Part shown: piece by piece, positions 46,236 to 56,985 of the stretch | Layout of the letters: each line of letters begins with the position of its first letter | Position numbering within the stretch: the first letter of the stretch is position 1 | DNA from: Terriglobia bacterium | Lineage (GTDB): Bacteria > Acidobacteriota > UBA6911 | Assembly: GCA_020072565.1 (NCBI GenBank) | Contig: JAIQGI010000037.1 | Coordinates: forward strand, 1 to 64,000 | Direction: 5' to 3' | DNA length: 64,000 nt | Made by a program: the position numbers and the translations under genes | The notes under the pieces: model-generated | What the model saw: only the letters and a program-made list of their open reading frames with translations | What the model was told of the DNA's origin: nothing | The model's database searches: none

Positions 46236-46595
46236 ATGCCAATGCCAACTGCCCCCGTAAAGCCCGCGATCTCTCTCGAGACTCTAAACCAGGTAGATAT
46301 CCGCGTCGGGAAAATCGAGGCGGTGGAGGACGTGCCCGGTTCCACAAGGCTGGTGCAATTGCGCGTCAGCTTTGCCGACCACACCCGGACGATTGTCGCC
46401 GCTCTCAAACAGGAACGCGCGCACCCCAAGGAGATCGAAGGCAAGCAAGCCCTGTTTGTCGTGAACCTGGAACCAAAAAAGATACATGGCGTCGTTTCTG
46501 AAGGGATGCTGTTCGACATCGGCTACGCGGACGGGATCCGCCCCGTTCTGGCGATTCCGGAAGCACCGGTTCCCGACGGCACCCGCGCGGGCTAG
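46236..46595 (+). CDS. csaA: CsaA-type tRNA-binding protein
   Basis: A 119-residue OB-fold protein. It has the tRNA-binding EMAP/CsaA pattern: DIRVGKIEAVEDVPGSTRLVQLRV at the start, IVAALKQERAHPKEIEGKQALFVVNLEPKKIHGVVSEGML in the middle (the family's GIxxxYxPEEL-NLxPxKxxGxxSxGML region in short). It ends with VPDGTRAG, matching the PGxxV-like end. CsaA forms dimers and binds tRNA; a chaperone role in protein secretion has been described in Bacillus. The gene is single, with ATG codons at 46236 and 46242 and no obvious ribosome site. The length is normal for CsaA and rules out the MetG C-terminal domain. Confidence 0.82.
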   Translation: MPMPTAPVKPAISLETLNQVDIRVGKIEAVEDVPGSTRLVQLRVSFADHTRTIVAALKQERAHPKEIEGKQALFVVNLEPKKIHGVVSEGMLFDIGYADGIRPVLAIPEAPVPDGTRAG

Positions 46596-46635
46596 TTGCC
46601 ACGGCGTAGATATTGACCGTGCCGTTGGGAACTCA

Positions 46636-47877
46636 CTAACGCGTCTGGGCCGGCACCTTGCGGGTGGTTTGCTGCACACCGGCGGTCTTTTCCAGGTCCT
46701 TGAGGCGGGAGCGTACCTTATCCGCTATGGCTGACTGCGGAGCATATTGAAGGTAGTTGCGCAATTGATCCGCCTCGCCTGCAGAATCCTTCCTCTGATT
46801 GAAAACACCCGCCATGATCAGGAATGCCTCCGGGAACCGGTGCAGCGTATCCAGACGCTCCAGCTTGCGAGCACTTCCCTCTGCCGCATCCAGCCTGCTC
46901 AGGGTATAGTTGGCCAGTGAGTTCAGGTAATATCCTTCCGGGAAATCGACCGGATCGAGTTCCAGAGCGCGCTCCGTCAAATCCGCGGTTTCCTGCCATT
47001 TTGCTTCTGTGGCAGCCAGCTGTGCCAGCTCGATGATTGGATTCACGTAGTTTTTGTCGGCTGCTAATGCCTTTGAGAAAGCAGTGCGCGCTTCCTCGAC
47101 GCGATGAGATTGTTCATAAACCCGCCCCAGCTCGTACCAGGCAGTCGCGTAGCCAGGATACACTTTAAGCGCAGCCTCAACGTCCTTTTCAGTTTCATCG
47201 AAGTTCTTCTTTTGAAATGCCTTCTCCGCTTTCTCGAGCGCCTTTTTCGCTTCCTTGGGCGCCGCCAGATTGGTAGCGCTTATGGTAGTACCCGGAACCC
47301 TCTCCGCCGGGTAAAGTACGATGGTTCCCACATCCAGCATGCCCATCGTCTGATTCACTGCCAGGAGCACATGACTGGAGCGATAGCCGCCGAGCCGAGC
47401 ACGCAGCTCACAACCGGCGAGCCACGAAGCCGGAGTCCAGCCCGAACTGGAAAACGGCCCGGAAGGCGATGCAACCGGATCCCAGGGTGTGCCCGGGCCG
47501 CTCTCGCTGGCGTCCGGCAAGACACGGTTGTCGACGCCAACCTGGAATCCGAAACTCCCATTCGGACTTACATGCGCCTCCCTGGTCGTCCTGCCGCCGC
47601 AGTCGCGCTCGATGACCACCCCCATCGGAGGAGGACTTCCGTCGTCCAGCACGACAGACCCGGAAATGAAGAGTAATGGCTCCCGCTGGAATTGTGATTG
47701 GCTGTCAGGATTCTTATCCGAACCGATCCTGCCGCTCCCGTTGCCTGTGTTGTTGCTGCCGTTGTTGTTCGTAGTACCTCTTCCCGTCTGACCGCCATGC
47801 TGTGCCGGCGCAAACGGAACGAGAATGGACACCGTCAAGCTCAGTGCGACGGTGCGCAGAAATACTCTGAATCTCAT
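46636..47877 (-). CDS. Exported TPR protein with carboxypeptidase-regulatory-like domain
   Basis: About 413 residues. A signal peptide (about 1-25) is followed by an Asn/Gly/Thr-rich linker (about 28-60), a beta-sandwich domain of the carboxypeptidase-regulatory or transthyretin-like type (about 65-200, starting FISGSVVLDDGSPPPMGVVIE), and then a run of tetratricopeptide repeats (about 210-395, with AWYELGRVYEQSHRVEEARTAFSKAL). It probably works in the periplasm as a protein-binding scaffold. This arrangement is frequent in Acidobacteria. A GGGAGAA site precedes the chosen ATG; the frame is open to 47895. No neighbour points to a specific role; its 3' end lies 40 bases from the csaA stop. Confidence 0.75.
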   Translation of the reverse strand: MRFRVFLRTVALSLTVSILVPFAPAQHGGQTGRGTTNNNGSNNTGNGSGRIGSDKNPDSQSQFQREPLLFISGSVVLDDGSPPPMGVVIERDCGGRTTREAHVSPNGSFGFQVGVDNRVLPDASESGPGTPWDPVASPSGPFSSSGWTPASWLAGCELRARLGGYRSSHVLLAVNQTMGMLDVGTIVLYPAERVPGTTISATNLAAPKEAKKALEKAEKAFQKKNFDETEKDVEAALKVYPGYATAWYELGRVYEQSHRVEEARTAFSKALAADKNYVNPIIELAQLAATEAKWQETADLTERALELDPVDFPEGYYLNSLANYTLSRLDAAEGSARKLERLDTLHRFPEAFLIMAGVFNQRKDSAGEADQLRNYLQYAPQSAIADKVRSRLKDLEKTAGVQQTTRKVPAQTR

Positions 47878-48228
47878 CGGAATTCTCCCATGCATTGGGC
47901 GAGATCGGCCGGTTGCCGGCCTGAAGCTGTTGATTGACGAGCCGTGTAAGCTGGCAAAATGTCAATGAGTTGCCCAATGCCCTACACCCTTTCCCCAACT
48001 AAGATAATTCTGCGCCTGCCCAGAGTCCTCGGCAAGCTGAGTCTCCGGCGCCGCGATCTCGAGATCCGGCGACGAGCTATCATGTGCGGGAATTCACGGC
48101 ATTCCCGAAACGATGATCGCCGCCGGCGAAAGCAGCAATTGCGCAGCAACTTCCGTTCAAGAATGAAACCGCCCCCGAATGCGGATGAGCCTCGCGCGGC
48201 TTGACTTCGATTGAGGGCCGGCGATAGC
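47878..48228. other. Divergent intergenic region
   Basis: About 350 bases between the TPR gene and the GH31 gene, which point away from each other. Small frames present here have no recognisable homology. No distinct promoter or structured element could be identified. Confidence 0.35.
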
Positions 48229-50499
48229 ATGCGGCGCATGACAAACCCGCTAACCCGTCGTGATGCGTTGAAGCAGCTTGGCACAGCCGGCGCCGGCATG
48301 ATCCTGGGGCGCAGCATCATCCGCGGCCAAGCCACAGATATTGTAGTCGCAGGCAAACCGGTGGAGATTGTGGTTTCCTCGCTCAGCCCTGCAACGGTTC
48401 GCCTCAGCGTGCTGCCACTCGAAACCGGGCGTGCGGCCCCTGTTCCGATGGACGGCGCCGTCGTGCCTGAGGGTGAGGGGCGCGCCATCGTGCGCTGTCG
48501 TGCTCGCGAGCGCTTCGACGCCGTGCGTACCGGCAACCTCGTGGTGAAGTTCACGCCTGAGCCGCCGACGCTTCGGGTTGAGACCCGCACGGGCCAGCCC
48601 GTGCAGCGGCTGACGCTGGACGCGAAGACCGCGGGGATGTCGTTTCTTTTGAGCAAAGGGCCGCTTCTCGGGCTCGGGCAGGGCGGGCCGCAATTCGATC
48701 GCAAAGGTACCACGGACCGGATGCGAAGCGGGCAGGGCGGGTATCAGCTCGGCACGCACGGCGGCCGCGTGCCGATCCAGTGGCTGGTGGGCACGGACGG
48801 CTGGGGCATGTTCATCCATCACCCCCTGGGCACGTTCGACTTCACCGGCGCGGAAGGGAGGTTCGCAGCGCCGGACGAGGGTCTGCCCCTCGACGTGTTC
48901 GTTGTCTCCTCCTTAAATCCGGCGGAAATCATGCGGGAGTACGCGCGCATAACCGGGTACGCCGAGTTGCCGGCGCTCTGGACGATCGGCTACATGCAGT
49001 CGCACCGAACGCTGGCGGGCCCGGAGGAGGTCCTGGGCGTCGCCCGAACGATGCGCGAGAAGAGACTTCCTTGTGATGCATTGATCTACCTGGGTACTGA
49101 GTTCACGCCGTCCGGGTGGAATACGCGCAACGGCGAGTTCACATGGCACGGCGGCAACTTCCCCGAGCCGAAAGGCATGATCGACACGCTGCACTCGCAG
49201 CACTTCAAGGTGGTTTTGCACATCGTCATTGAAGGTAGGCTCCTGACCGGAACGGTGCAGGAACTGTGCGATCCGAAAAACGCCGTTCCCAGCGGTCGGT
49301 CGCCGGACAACCGTTGGCCCGACAACCGCAACGTGCCGTGCTACTGGCCGTACCACAAACCGCTCTACGACATCGGCGTAGACGGCTGGTGGCCTGACCA
49401 GGGGGATGGCTATGACGCACCGTCCCGTTTGAATCGCAACCGGATGTATTGGGAAGGGTCGCAGCTCTGGCGGCCGAACGAGCGGCCCTTCGCTCTGCAT
49501 CGCAACGGCTATGCCGGCATGCAGCGTTACGCGGCGTTTCTCTGGTCGGGAGACGTGCAGTCGCGCTGGGAAACACTGCGCACGCACGTGCCGGTTGCGG
49601 TCAACACCGGTCTTTCGGGAATTCCCTACTGGGGCACCGACATCGGCGGATTCATACCGACGCAGGAATATACAGGCGAACTTCACGTGCGCTGGTTCCA
49701 GTTCGGTGCGTTCTGCACGTGCTTCCGCGCACACGGCCGGCACTGGCACTTGCGCCTCCCCTGGGGCTGGAACGGCGGCGACGGCGGCCCGATGGAGACC
49801 ACGACCTTTAAGCCGGATCCCGTCGAACTGAAAAATCCTCAGGTAGAGCCGATTCTAAAAAAGTACCTCGAACTGCGATATCGCATGCTGCCGTACACCT
49901 ACACAGCGGTGCGGGAATGTTGCGACACGGGCCTGCCGATCATGCGCGCTCTTTGGCTGCACTATCCCGACGACCCGGCGGCAGTCGCGCGCGGCGACCA
50001 GTACTTGTGGGGACGTGACGTGCTCGTGTCGCCGGTCGTCGAGAAAGGCGCCTCGAACCGGCGTCTTTACCTGCCGCGCGGGACCTGGTTCGATTTCTGG
50101 ACCGAAGAGCGCGTCGTCGGCGGCCGCGAAATCGAGCGCAAGGTCGATCTCGAAACCATGCCGCTGCACATACGAGCGGGCTCCATCCTGCCACTGGGTC
50201 CCGTCAAACAGTACGCAGACGAACACGTCGACGCTCCTTTGACGCTCGTCGTCTATCCGGGCGCCGATGGTGCATCCACCCTCTATGAGGACGATGGCAG
50301 GACCTTTGAATATCGGAAGGGAGCGTGGATGCGGATCGAAATGGGTTGGCGGAATGTGGAGCGCCGCCTGACGCTGCGCCTGGCGCGGGGCTCGCGCATG
50401 CTGCCCCCGGCCTGGAGAACGATCGAAGTGCGCCTCGCGGGCGAGCGGGCGACACGAACCCTCATCTTCGACGGGCGCCCGGTGGAAGTGCGCATGTGA
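48229..50499 (+). CDS. Exported GH31 alpha-glycosidase with Tat-type signal
   Basis: About 756 residues. The N-terminus has a twin-arginine-type signal (LTRRDALKQLGTAGAGM, near residues 7-23). The GH31 fold follows: an N-terminal beta-sandwich (about 40-235), the barrel with YMQSHRTLAGPEEV (opening strand), GVDGWWPDQGDGYD (about residue 385, containing the Asp nucleophile), IPYWGTDIGGF, and RWFQFGAFCTCFRAHGRH, and a C-terminal beta domain with SPVVEKGASNRRLYLPRGTWFDFWT. GH31 includes alpha-glucosidases and alpha-xylosidases; the motif WWPDQGD differs from the usual Trp-x-Asp-Met-Asn-Glu, so specificity is open. Tat export suggests folding in the cytoplasm before transport. Start set at 48229; ATG 48238 is an alternative. 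Confidence 0.9.
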   Translation: MRRMTNPLTRRDALKQLGTAGAGMILGRSIIRGQATDIVVAGKPVEIVVSSLSPATVRLSVLPLETGRAAPVPMDGAVVPEGEGRAIVRCRARERFDAVRTGNLVVKFTPEPPTLRVETRTGQPVQRLTLDAKTAGMSFLLSKGPLLGLGQGGPQFDRKGTTDRMRSGQGGYQLGTHGGRVPIQWLVGTDGWGMFIHHPLGTFDFTGAEGRFAAPDEGLPLDVFVVSSLNPAEIMREYARITGYAELPALWTIGYMQSHRTLAGPEEVLGVARTMREKRLPCDALIYLGTEFTPSGWNTRNGEFTWHGGNFPEPKGMIDTLHSQHFKVVLHIVIEGRLLTGTVQELCDPKNAVPSGRSPDNRWPDNRNVPCYWPYHKPLYDIGVDGWWPDQGDGYDAPSRLNRNRMYWEGSQLWRPNERPFALHRNGYAGMQRYAAFLWSGDVQSRWETLRTHVPVAVNTGLSGIPYWGTDIGGFIPTQEYTGELHVRWFQFGAFCTCFRAHGRHWHLRLPWGWNGGDGGPMETTTFKPDPVELKNPQVEPILKKYLELRYRMLPYTYTAVRECCDTGLPIMRALWLHYPDDPAAVARGDQYLWGRDVLVSPVVEKGASNRRLYLPRGTWFDFWTEERVVGGREIERKVDLETMPLHIRAGSILPLGPVKQYADEHVDAPLTLVVYPGADGASTLYEDDGRTFEYRKGAWMRIEMGWRNVERRLTLRLARGSRMLPPAWRTIEVRLAGERATRTLIFDGRPVEVRM

Positions 50500-50931
50500 T
50501 TGCTTACCGAGGCGCATGACGGACTGCTCAGAAGCCGGTTGGATCCAAATGCGTGTTGCCTCGCTGCGGATCGCCTGTATTAGGACAACCATTCCAGCTC
50601 ACAGCGGCGGGCTCTATAAGGTCACCCCAACGAAGGGACCACCGGCAGGGCGGATCTGAAGTGAATCCGGATGATTTCCAGCTCGGCGGATGGTATTCTG
50701 CTGCGACCACGTGAAAGCGCGTTAGGTTTTCCTGAAATGCACTGTGAGAAATTACCGTCTTTTCCGAACATGAATGCCTGCAATGGACTGTCTTCTCTTT
50801 GAGGCCGGATCTCGTGCCTGTGGAATAGCCTGCCGGAGGACGATCATCTCCGGAACTGGAGGGGAAATTCCCCGCAGTCTTATGTCACGAGATTTGAAAT
50901 CACGGTCAATTTATTACTCTGGAGGTTTCTT
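50500..50931. other. Intergenic region upstream of the S9 peptidase
   Basis: About 432 bases with no gene that I can support. A small inverted repeat (CCGGAG at about 50833 with CTCCGG near 50848) is present but short. TCTGGAGG at the right end is the ribosome site of the peptidase. Confidence 0.4.
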
Positions 50932-53887
50932 ATGAAGCGGATGCGCACTTCCGCCATTCTGGTTTTGTTGGTGGTTTGCGTCGTGTTGGCGCCGGTTGCG
51001 GCCCAGAACGGCGCCAAGCGCCCGATGGAACTCGACGATATTCTTGCCTTTCGCAGCATCGGTCTGAACACGTTGTCACCGGATGGGCAGTGGCTGGCCT
51101 GTCGAATGTCGCCGCTCCAGGGAGACAGCGAGGTCATTGTCCGCAGTACGACCGGCGACAAGGAAATGAAGTTCCCGGTCGGCGAAGGTGCCGGCGGCTT
51201 GATGGCGTTCTCGGATGACTCAGCCTGGATCGCCATTGGAACTGCGCCGACCCGCAAGGAAGCCCAGGCGGCGCAAAAGGCGCGGCGTCCGGTCCAGAAC
51301 GGTGTGACGCTCGTCAACCTTGCGAGCGGCGAGAAGACAAACATCGCCAAGATCCGGCGTTTCGCGTTCAACGGCGAGATGGGCGGCTGGATTGCGCTAC
51401 ATCGCTATGGGCCGGATGCCGCGGCCGGCGGCCGGAGGCGGGCGGGGCGGCGGTGTGGGCGCCGCTGCAGACGCACCGCGCGACACGCGGCCGCGGGGCA
51501 CCGATCTTGTGCTGCGCGAACTCGCGACCGGCACCGAGCTCAACATCGGCAATGTGTCTGAGTTTGCATTCAACAGGAGCGGCAAGCAGCTCGCCATCGT
51601 GATCGACGCGGCCGATCAGGCCGGCAACGGCGTCGAGATTCGCGAGATGGCGACGGGCGTCATCACTCCGCTCGAGACCGACAAAGCGTTCTACGAGCGC
51701 ATGACGTGGACGGAGGAGGGCGATGCGCTGTCAGTCCTGAAGGGACACGACGACCGTGCCTGGAAGGAGCGGCTTTACGCCGTGGTGGGATTCTCCGGCT
51801 TCGGCTCCGGTGCGCCGAAGAAGGTGTCCTACGATCCTGCCAAAGACAAGTCGTTCCCCGCCAACATGTCGATCAGCGGCAACCGCGCGCCGCAATGGAC
51901 GGAAAGTCGCGACGCAATCCTCTTCGGCATCACGGCGCTCAACAAGGTCGAGCGCAGGGGCGGTGGCGGCCCCGAGGAGACTGCTCCGGGCGACACTCCG
52001 CCGCAGACGCCTCCTGCCGCCAGCCAGGATACCACCGAACGGCCGGACCTGATGATATGGCACTACAAGGATCCGCGCCTGCAGTCGCAGCAGCAGGTGC
52101 AGGAGAACAACGACAAGCAGTTCAGCTATCTGTCGATCTTTCGCGTGGCCGAGAACAAATTCATCCGTCTCGCCGATGACGAAGTGCGTTCGGTGACTCC
52201 CGCGCCGAAGGACAAGTGGGCGATCGGCAGTGATGTCCGGGCCTACGAACTCGAGGGCAACCTCAGCGGCCGGAACTTCCGCGACGTCTACGCGATCGAC
52301 ATGACCACCGGCGAGCGCAAACCGATCAAAAAGCAGGTGCGCTGGGGATACAGCCCCTCGCAGGACGGCACGAAGTGGTTTTATTACGAGAACCGCAACT
52401 TCTTCGTGTATGACCTCGCCGGTGGAACCGTTCGCAACATTACGGCGGGGCTGCCCACCTCGTTCGTCGACGTCGACGACGATCACAACGTTGTCGACCC
52501 GCCCTTGAGTCCGATGGGCTGGACGTCTGACAGCGCCTTCCTGATCCTGTCGGACGACTGGGACCTCTGGAAGGTGCCCGTCGCTGCCGGTGTGCCGGCG
52601 GTAAACCTCACCGTCAACGGCAAGAAGGACAGCATTCGCTACCGCAGTCGCGTGCGCGTGGATCCGGATGAAAAGGGCATCGATCTCTCGAAGCCCCAGT
52701 ACTTCAGTGCCATAGCGGAGTGGACCAAGAAACAGGGCTATGGCCTGCTGACGCCGGGCAAGCTCGGCGTGAAGATGCTCACCTGGGACGACGCCGCGTT
52801 CGGCCGGCTGGCAAAGGCGAAGAAGGCGGACGTCTGGATCTACAGTCGCGAAACCACCCAGAACTCGCCGGAGATTTACGTAACCAATGCGGCCCTTGAG
52901 AACGGCCGCAAGCTTGCCAGCATGCAGGCTGAAGTCGAACCGTTCCTCTGGACGAGCGGGTCCATGCTCATCGATTTCAAGAATGACAAAGGCGAGCGCC
53001 TGCAGGCATCACTTTCCCTGCCGGCCGGCTACGAGAAAGGCAAACAGTATCCGACGATCGTTTACATCTACGAGCGGCTCACGCAGGGGCACAACAACTT
53101 CCCGCGGCCGTCCATCCCCGGATCCGGCTTCAACCTCGCGTATTACACAAGCAACGGCTACGCGGTGTTGCAGCCCGACATCAAGTACTACGTGAATGAT
53201 CCGGGCATGTCGGCAGTGTGGGCGATCGTGCCGGCAGTGAAGGCCGCGATTGCGACGGGCGCCGTCGATCCGAAGCACATCGGGTTGCACGGCCACTCGT
53301 GGGGCGGCTACCAGACAGCGTTTACCATCACGCAGACGGACATTTTCGCGGCCGCGGTGGCCGGCGCGCCCCTGACCGATATGATCAGCATGTACAGCCT
53401 GATCTATAAAAATACCGGCGGCACGAACGGGGCGATTTTCGAGAGCAGCCAGGGCCGCTTCACGGGCGGACCGTGGGATCTTTGGGAAGCCTATTCGCGC
53501 AACTCACCCGTCCACTGGGCCAAGAACGTGAAAACGCCGCTCATCATCCTGGCCAATGACAAAGACGGCGCCGTCGACTTCACGCAGGGGATCGAGTACT
53601 ACGACACGCTGCGCCGGATGGGCAAGCCGGTGGTGCTGCTCGAGTATCCGGGTGAGAATCATGGGCTGGCCAAGATGCCCAACCAGCAGGACTACATGAT
53701 CCGCATGAAGGAGTTCTTCGATCACTACCTGATGAACAAGCCTTCTCCCGACTGGCTCGAAAACGGCGTGCCTTTGCTCAAGATGCAGGACCACATCAGC
53801 CAGCGGCTGAAGCAGCGCGAGGACCAGAAGAAAAAAATTGAGCCGGCCACGAACGCGACCAAAAAGGTTGGAGGGGGAGATCGCTGA
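50932..53887 (+). CDS. Secreted S9-family prolyl-oligopeptidase-type peptidase (frameshifted)
   Basis: The gene is read in two frames. The first (50932 onward) gives a signal peptide and the start of the beta-propeller (LDDILAFRSIGLNTLSPDGQ) down to RYGPDAAAGG at about 51430; the second continues without interruption to 53887 with the rest of the propeller and the alpha/beta hydrolase domain. Ser in GHSWGGYQ (about 53290), Asp in NDKDGAVDF and His in GENHGLAK form the expected triad. The break is a +1 shift inside a Gly/Arg-rich G-tract. Joined, the protein would be about 985 residues. It may be a sequencing error, a pseudogene or a switch. Such enzymes trim peptides in the periplasm. Confidence 0.85.
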
Positions 53888-54040
53888 CGGGGCAAGACTG
53901 GAACTCAGAACTGATACGCAGCAAGCCAGCGGCATCGTCTGCAGCGGGCCCGCCGGTTTTATGGCCTGACCTCCTTGATTGCGGGAACGTGAGATCTCGA
54001 CTCCGCGTCCGGGATTACGTCGACTTGGAATGGCTCTCTG

Positions 54041-56851
54041 ATGAGCACTCCGATTAACTGCTGTTCCGCACCCGCTGACAAGATTGCCCTCTTTCGCTCT
54101 CTTTTCCGCGGCCGGGAAGATGTCTACCCCCGCCGTTTCGAGAGCCGGCAGACCGGCAGGTCCGGCTACCAGCCGGCCTGCGCCAACGAGTGGATTCATG
54201 GCTTGTGCGAGAAGCGGAGGGTGAAGTGCGCCGAGTGCCTGAATCGCCGCTTTCTTCCGGTCACGGACGAGGTGATCCGGTGGCATCTTAGCGGCTGTGA
54301 TGACACAGGACGCGAATTTGTCGCAGGCGTCTACCCGATGCTGCGGGACGAAACCTGCTATTTCCTGGCAGCGGATTTCGACAAGGAATGCTGGCGCGAG
54401 GATGCCGAAACGTTTCTGCAGACATGCCGCCGGCTGAAATTGCCGGCCGCGCTGGAGCGGTCACGTTCCGGCAATGGCGGGCATGTCTGGCTGTTTTTCG
54501 ATGAGGCCCTGCCGGCCGGTCTGGCGCGGAAGCTGGGATCGTACGTTCTGACCGAGACGATGGAACGACGGCCGGATCTGGGGCTGGACTCCTACGATCG
54601 GTTCTTTCCCAATCAGGATACTCTCCCTCATGGCGGGTTCGGCAATTTGATCGCTCTGCCTCTTCAAAAGCAGCCACGGAACCGTGAAAACAGCGTCTTC
54701 CTGGATGAGGGTTTTGCGCCCCATCCCGACCAATGGATGTATCTCGCCACAATTACGAAGATCAGACGGGTTCAGGTTGAGGACCTGGTACGGGATGCCG
54801 AGAGCAGGCGGCAAGTCGTCGGGGTGCGTCTCGTGCCGGCAGAAGAGGATGATGTTCTGCCGTGGACGGCACCGCCCGCGCGCCGCCAAAGAGAACCTCC
54901 GATCGCCGGACCCTTACCTGAACACCTCGAACTGGTTCTTGGAAATCAGATCTACATCACCAAGGACGCGTTGCCTCCCGGGCTGCGCAATCGATTGCTC
55001 CGGCTGGCGGCTTTCCAAAATCCGGAGTTCTACAAAGCGCAGGCGATGCGTCTGCCGACATACGGTCGGCCACGCATCATCGCCTGCGCCGAGGATGGCC
55101 CGCATCACATCGGCTTGCCGCGCGGCACCTGGGAGGACGTGGGAAGGCTGCTATCTGATCTGAAGATCCGGGCTGTGATTCGCGACGAACGCAACGGCGG
55201 CAAACCTCTGGGTGTTTCCTTTCTGGGCGTCCTGCATCCCGAGCAAAAGGCTGCAGCCGATGCAATGGCAGCTCACGACATGGGAGTTCTTTCCGCCGCG
55301 ACGGCCTTCGGAAAAACTGTTGTGGCTGCGTGGCTGATTGCGCAACGCGGCGTCAATACGCTGGTTCTCGTCCACCGCAGACAGCTGCTGGAACAGTGGG
55401 TGGAGCGATTGGCGATGTTTCTGGGGCTGCCCATGAAAGCCATCGGCCGAATCGGCGGCGGACGCAACAGGCCGACCGGCCTCCTGGACGTGGCGATCAT
55501 GCAGAGCCTGGTTCACAAGGGCGTAGCGGATGCTCGGCTGGCTGAATATGGCCATGTCATAGTGGATGAGTGCCACCACGTGTCGGCGCTGAGCTTTGAG
55601 CAGGTCGTACGGCAGGCGCGGGCGAAATATGTCACGGGCCTGTCCGCCACGGTCGTGCGCAAAGACGGCCATCACCCGATTGTTTACATGCAGTGCGGGC
55701 CCGTCCGGTATCGCGTCGATGCGAAAAAGCAGGCCCTCACGCGGCCCTTCGCACATGTGGTATATATCCGTCCCACGGCGTTTCATTCGCATCACGCAGC
55801 CAGCCTCGAGCTGCCAAGTCAGTTCCACGAGCTCTATGCCGAACTGATCGCTGATGGGACCCGCAACCGACTCATCTGCGAGGATGTCATCCAGGCCGCG
55901 CGCGACGGGCGGTCGCCTCTGGTGTTGACGGAACGTACCGGCCACCTGGACGATCTGGAAGAGCGGCTGTCTGCCGAGATTCGCCATCTTGTCGTGCTTC
56001 GGGGCGGCATGGGCAGGAAAGAACTGGGCCGCTGTCTGGCTCGGCTGGCCGCCATTCCTGAAGGTGAAGAACGGGTCTTGCTGGCAACCGGGAGATTCAT
56101 TGGAGAGGGTTTTGACGACGCGCGGCTGGACACATTGTTCCTGGCCTTGCCGGTATCGTGGCGGGGGACGATTGCGCAGTACGCCGGGAGGCTGCACCGT
56201 CTGCATTATGGCAAGCGTGAGGTCCGCGTCTACGATTATGCCGACCTGAACGTGCCCATGCTGGCACGGATGTTCGACCGGCGCTGCAAAGGCTACGAGT
56301 CCATTGGATACGCGCTTCGACTGCCCGCCAGTGCCGTGCCTGGCTGGCCCGTCGAAGTTCCGCTGCCCGTCGATCCTGAATGGAAAAGGGACTATGCCGC
56401 CAGTGTCCGACGGCTCATACGGGATGGCGTGGACGCGCCGCTGGCGTCCCTCTTCCATCACGCGGCGCTCCCCATTCCCCCTGATGCCGAGGGTGCCGGT
56501 CGCGCCCGCAGTGCAACTGAGGCTTTTCTCTATCGCCGGCTGCAGACGCTGCCGGAAACCGCGGGGCGGTTCCTCTTAAACGCTGCCTTGCCCATTCCCT
56601 TCAGCGGCTCAGGCCACATGGAGGTGGATTTGCTCTGCCCTGACCTGCGCCTGGCCCTGGAACTGGATGGCGATCAGCATTTGGACGATCCTGAAGCTTA
56701 TCGCCGCGATCGCCGCAAGGACGCGTTGCTGCAGGAAAACGGATATTTTGTCTTGCGATTCCTGGCTGAGGATGTCGGCAAACGTCTCGACGATGTTCTC
56801 GATGCCATTCTGCGGTTGTTGACGCATCAGCAGCGAAAGCAAGCCCACTGA
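54041..56851 (+). CDS. Single-chain primase-helicase-nuclease protein of TOTE conflict type
   Basis: A 936-residue protein with three units. Residues 15-260 are an archaeo-eukaryotic primase domain of the TOTE type: an N-terminal Cys cluster (Cys47, 56, 63, 66), the catalytic DFD at 112-114, SGNGGHVW at 143-150 and DRFFPNQD at 186-193. Residues 395-750 are an SF2 helicase: AFGKT at 422-426, DECHH at 509-513, GLSAT at 533-537 and QYAGRLHR at 713-720. Residues 820-930 are a DUF559/Vsr-like nuclease with EVD at 861-863 and ELDGDQH at 874-880, followed by RRDRRKD. Such proteins are thought to act in conflicts with foreign DNA. No ribosome site is obvious at this ATG. It is flanked by peptidases and no mobile element is close. 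Confidence 0.88.
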   Translation: MSTPINCCSAPADKIALFRSLFRGREDVYPRRFESRQTGRSGYQPACANEWIHGLCEKRRVKCAECLNRRFLPVTDEVIRWHLSGCDDTGREFVAGVYPMLRDETCYFLAADFDKECWREDAETFLQTCRRLKLPAALERSRSGNGGHVWLFFDEALPAGLARKLGSYVLTETMERRPDLGLDSYDRFFPNQDTLPHGGFGNLIALPLQKQPRNRENSVFLDEGFAPHPDQWMYLATITKIRRVQVEDLVRDAESRRQVVGVRLVPAEEDDVLPWTAPPARRQREPPIAGPLPEHLELVLGNQIYITKDALPPGLRNRLLRLAAFQNPEFYKAQAMRLPTYGRPRIIACAEDGPHHIGLPRGTWEDVGRLLSDLKIRAVIRDERNGGKPLGVSFLGVLHPEQKAAADAMAAHDMGVLSAATAFGKTVVAAWLIAQRGVNTLVLVHRRQLLEQWVERLAMFLGLPMKAIGRIGGGRNRPTGLLDVAIMQSLVHKGVADARLAEYGHVIVDECHHVSALSFEQVVRQARAKYVTGLSATVVRKDGHHPIVYMQCGPVRYRVDAKKQALTRPFAHVVYIRPTAFHSHHAASLELPSQFHELYAELIADGTRNRLICEDVIQAARDGRSPLVLTERTGHLDDLEERLSAEIRHLVVLRGGMGRKELGRCLARLAAIPEGEERVLLATGRFIGEGFDDARLDTLFLALPVSWRGTIAQYAGRLHRLHYGKREVRVYDYADLNVPMLARMFDRRCKGYESIGYALRLPASAVPGWPVEVPLPVDPEWKRDYAASVRRLIRDGVDAPLASLFHHAALPIPPDAEGAGRARSATEAFLYRRLQTLPETAGRFLLNAALPIPFSGSGHMEVDLLCPDLRLALELDGDQHLDDPEAYRRDRRKDALLQENGYFVLRFLAEDVGKRLDDVLDAILRLLTHQQRKQAH

Positions 56852-56985
56852 TCGGATGAACCATAAGAGTGCGGAGGATGCGCTCGCGTCGGCGACTACA
56901 GGCTGCCGGCAGGGTCGGAAACCGCAGACGCGCGCGGGTTGTTATCCGCGAGCATCTGCGGTTGTGAGGATCGAGGATCTGGTAA

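Noticed and set aside
55151-56461. A 436-codon minus-strand frame inside the TOTE-type gene
   Set aside because: Shadow frame; the plus strand has intact primase, helicase and nuclease motifs throughout.
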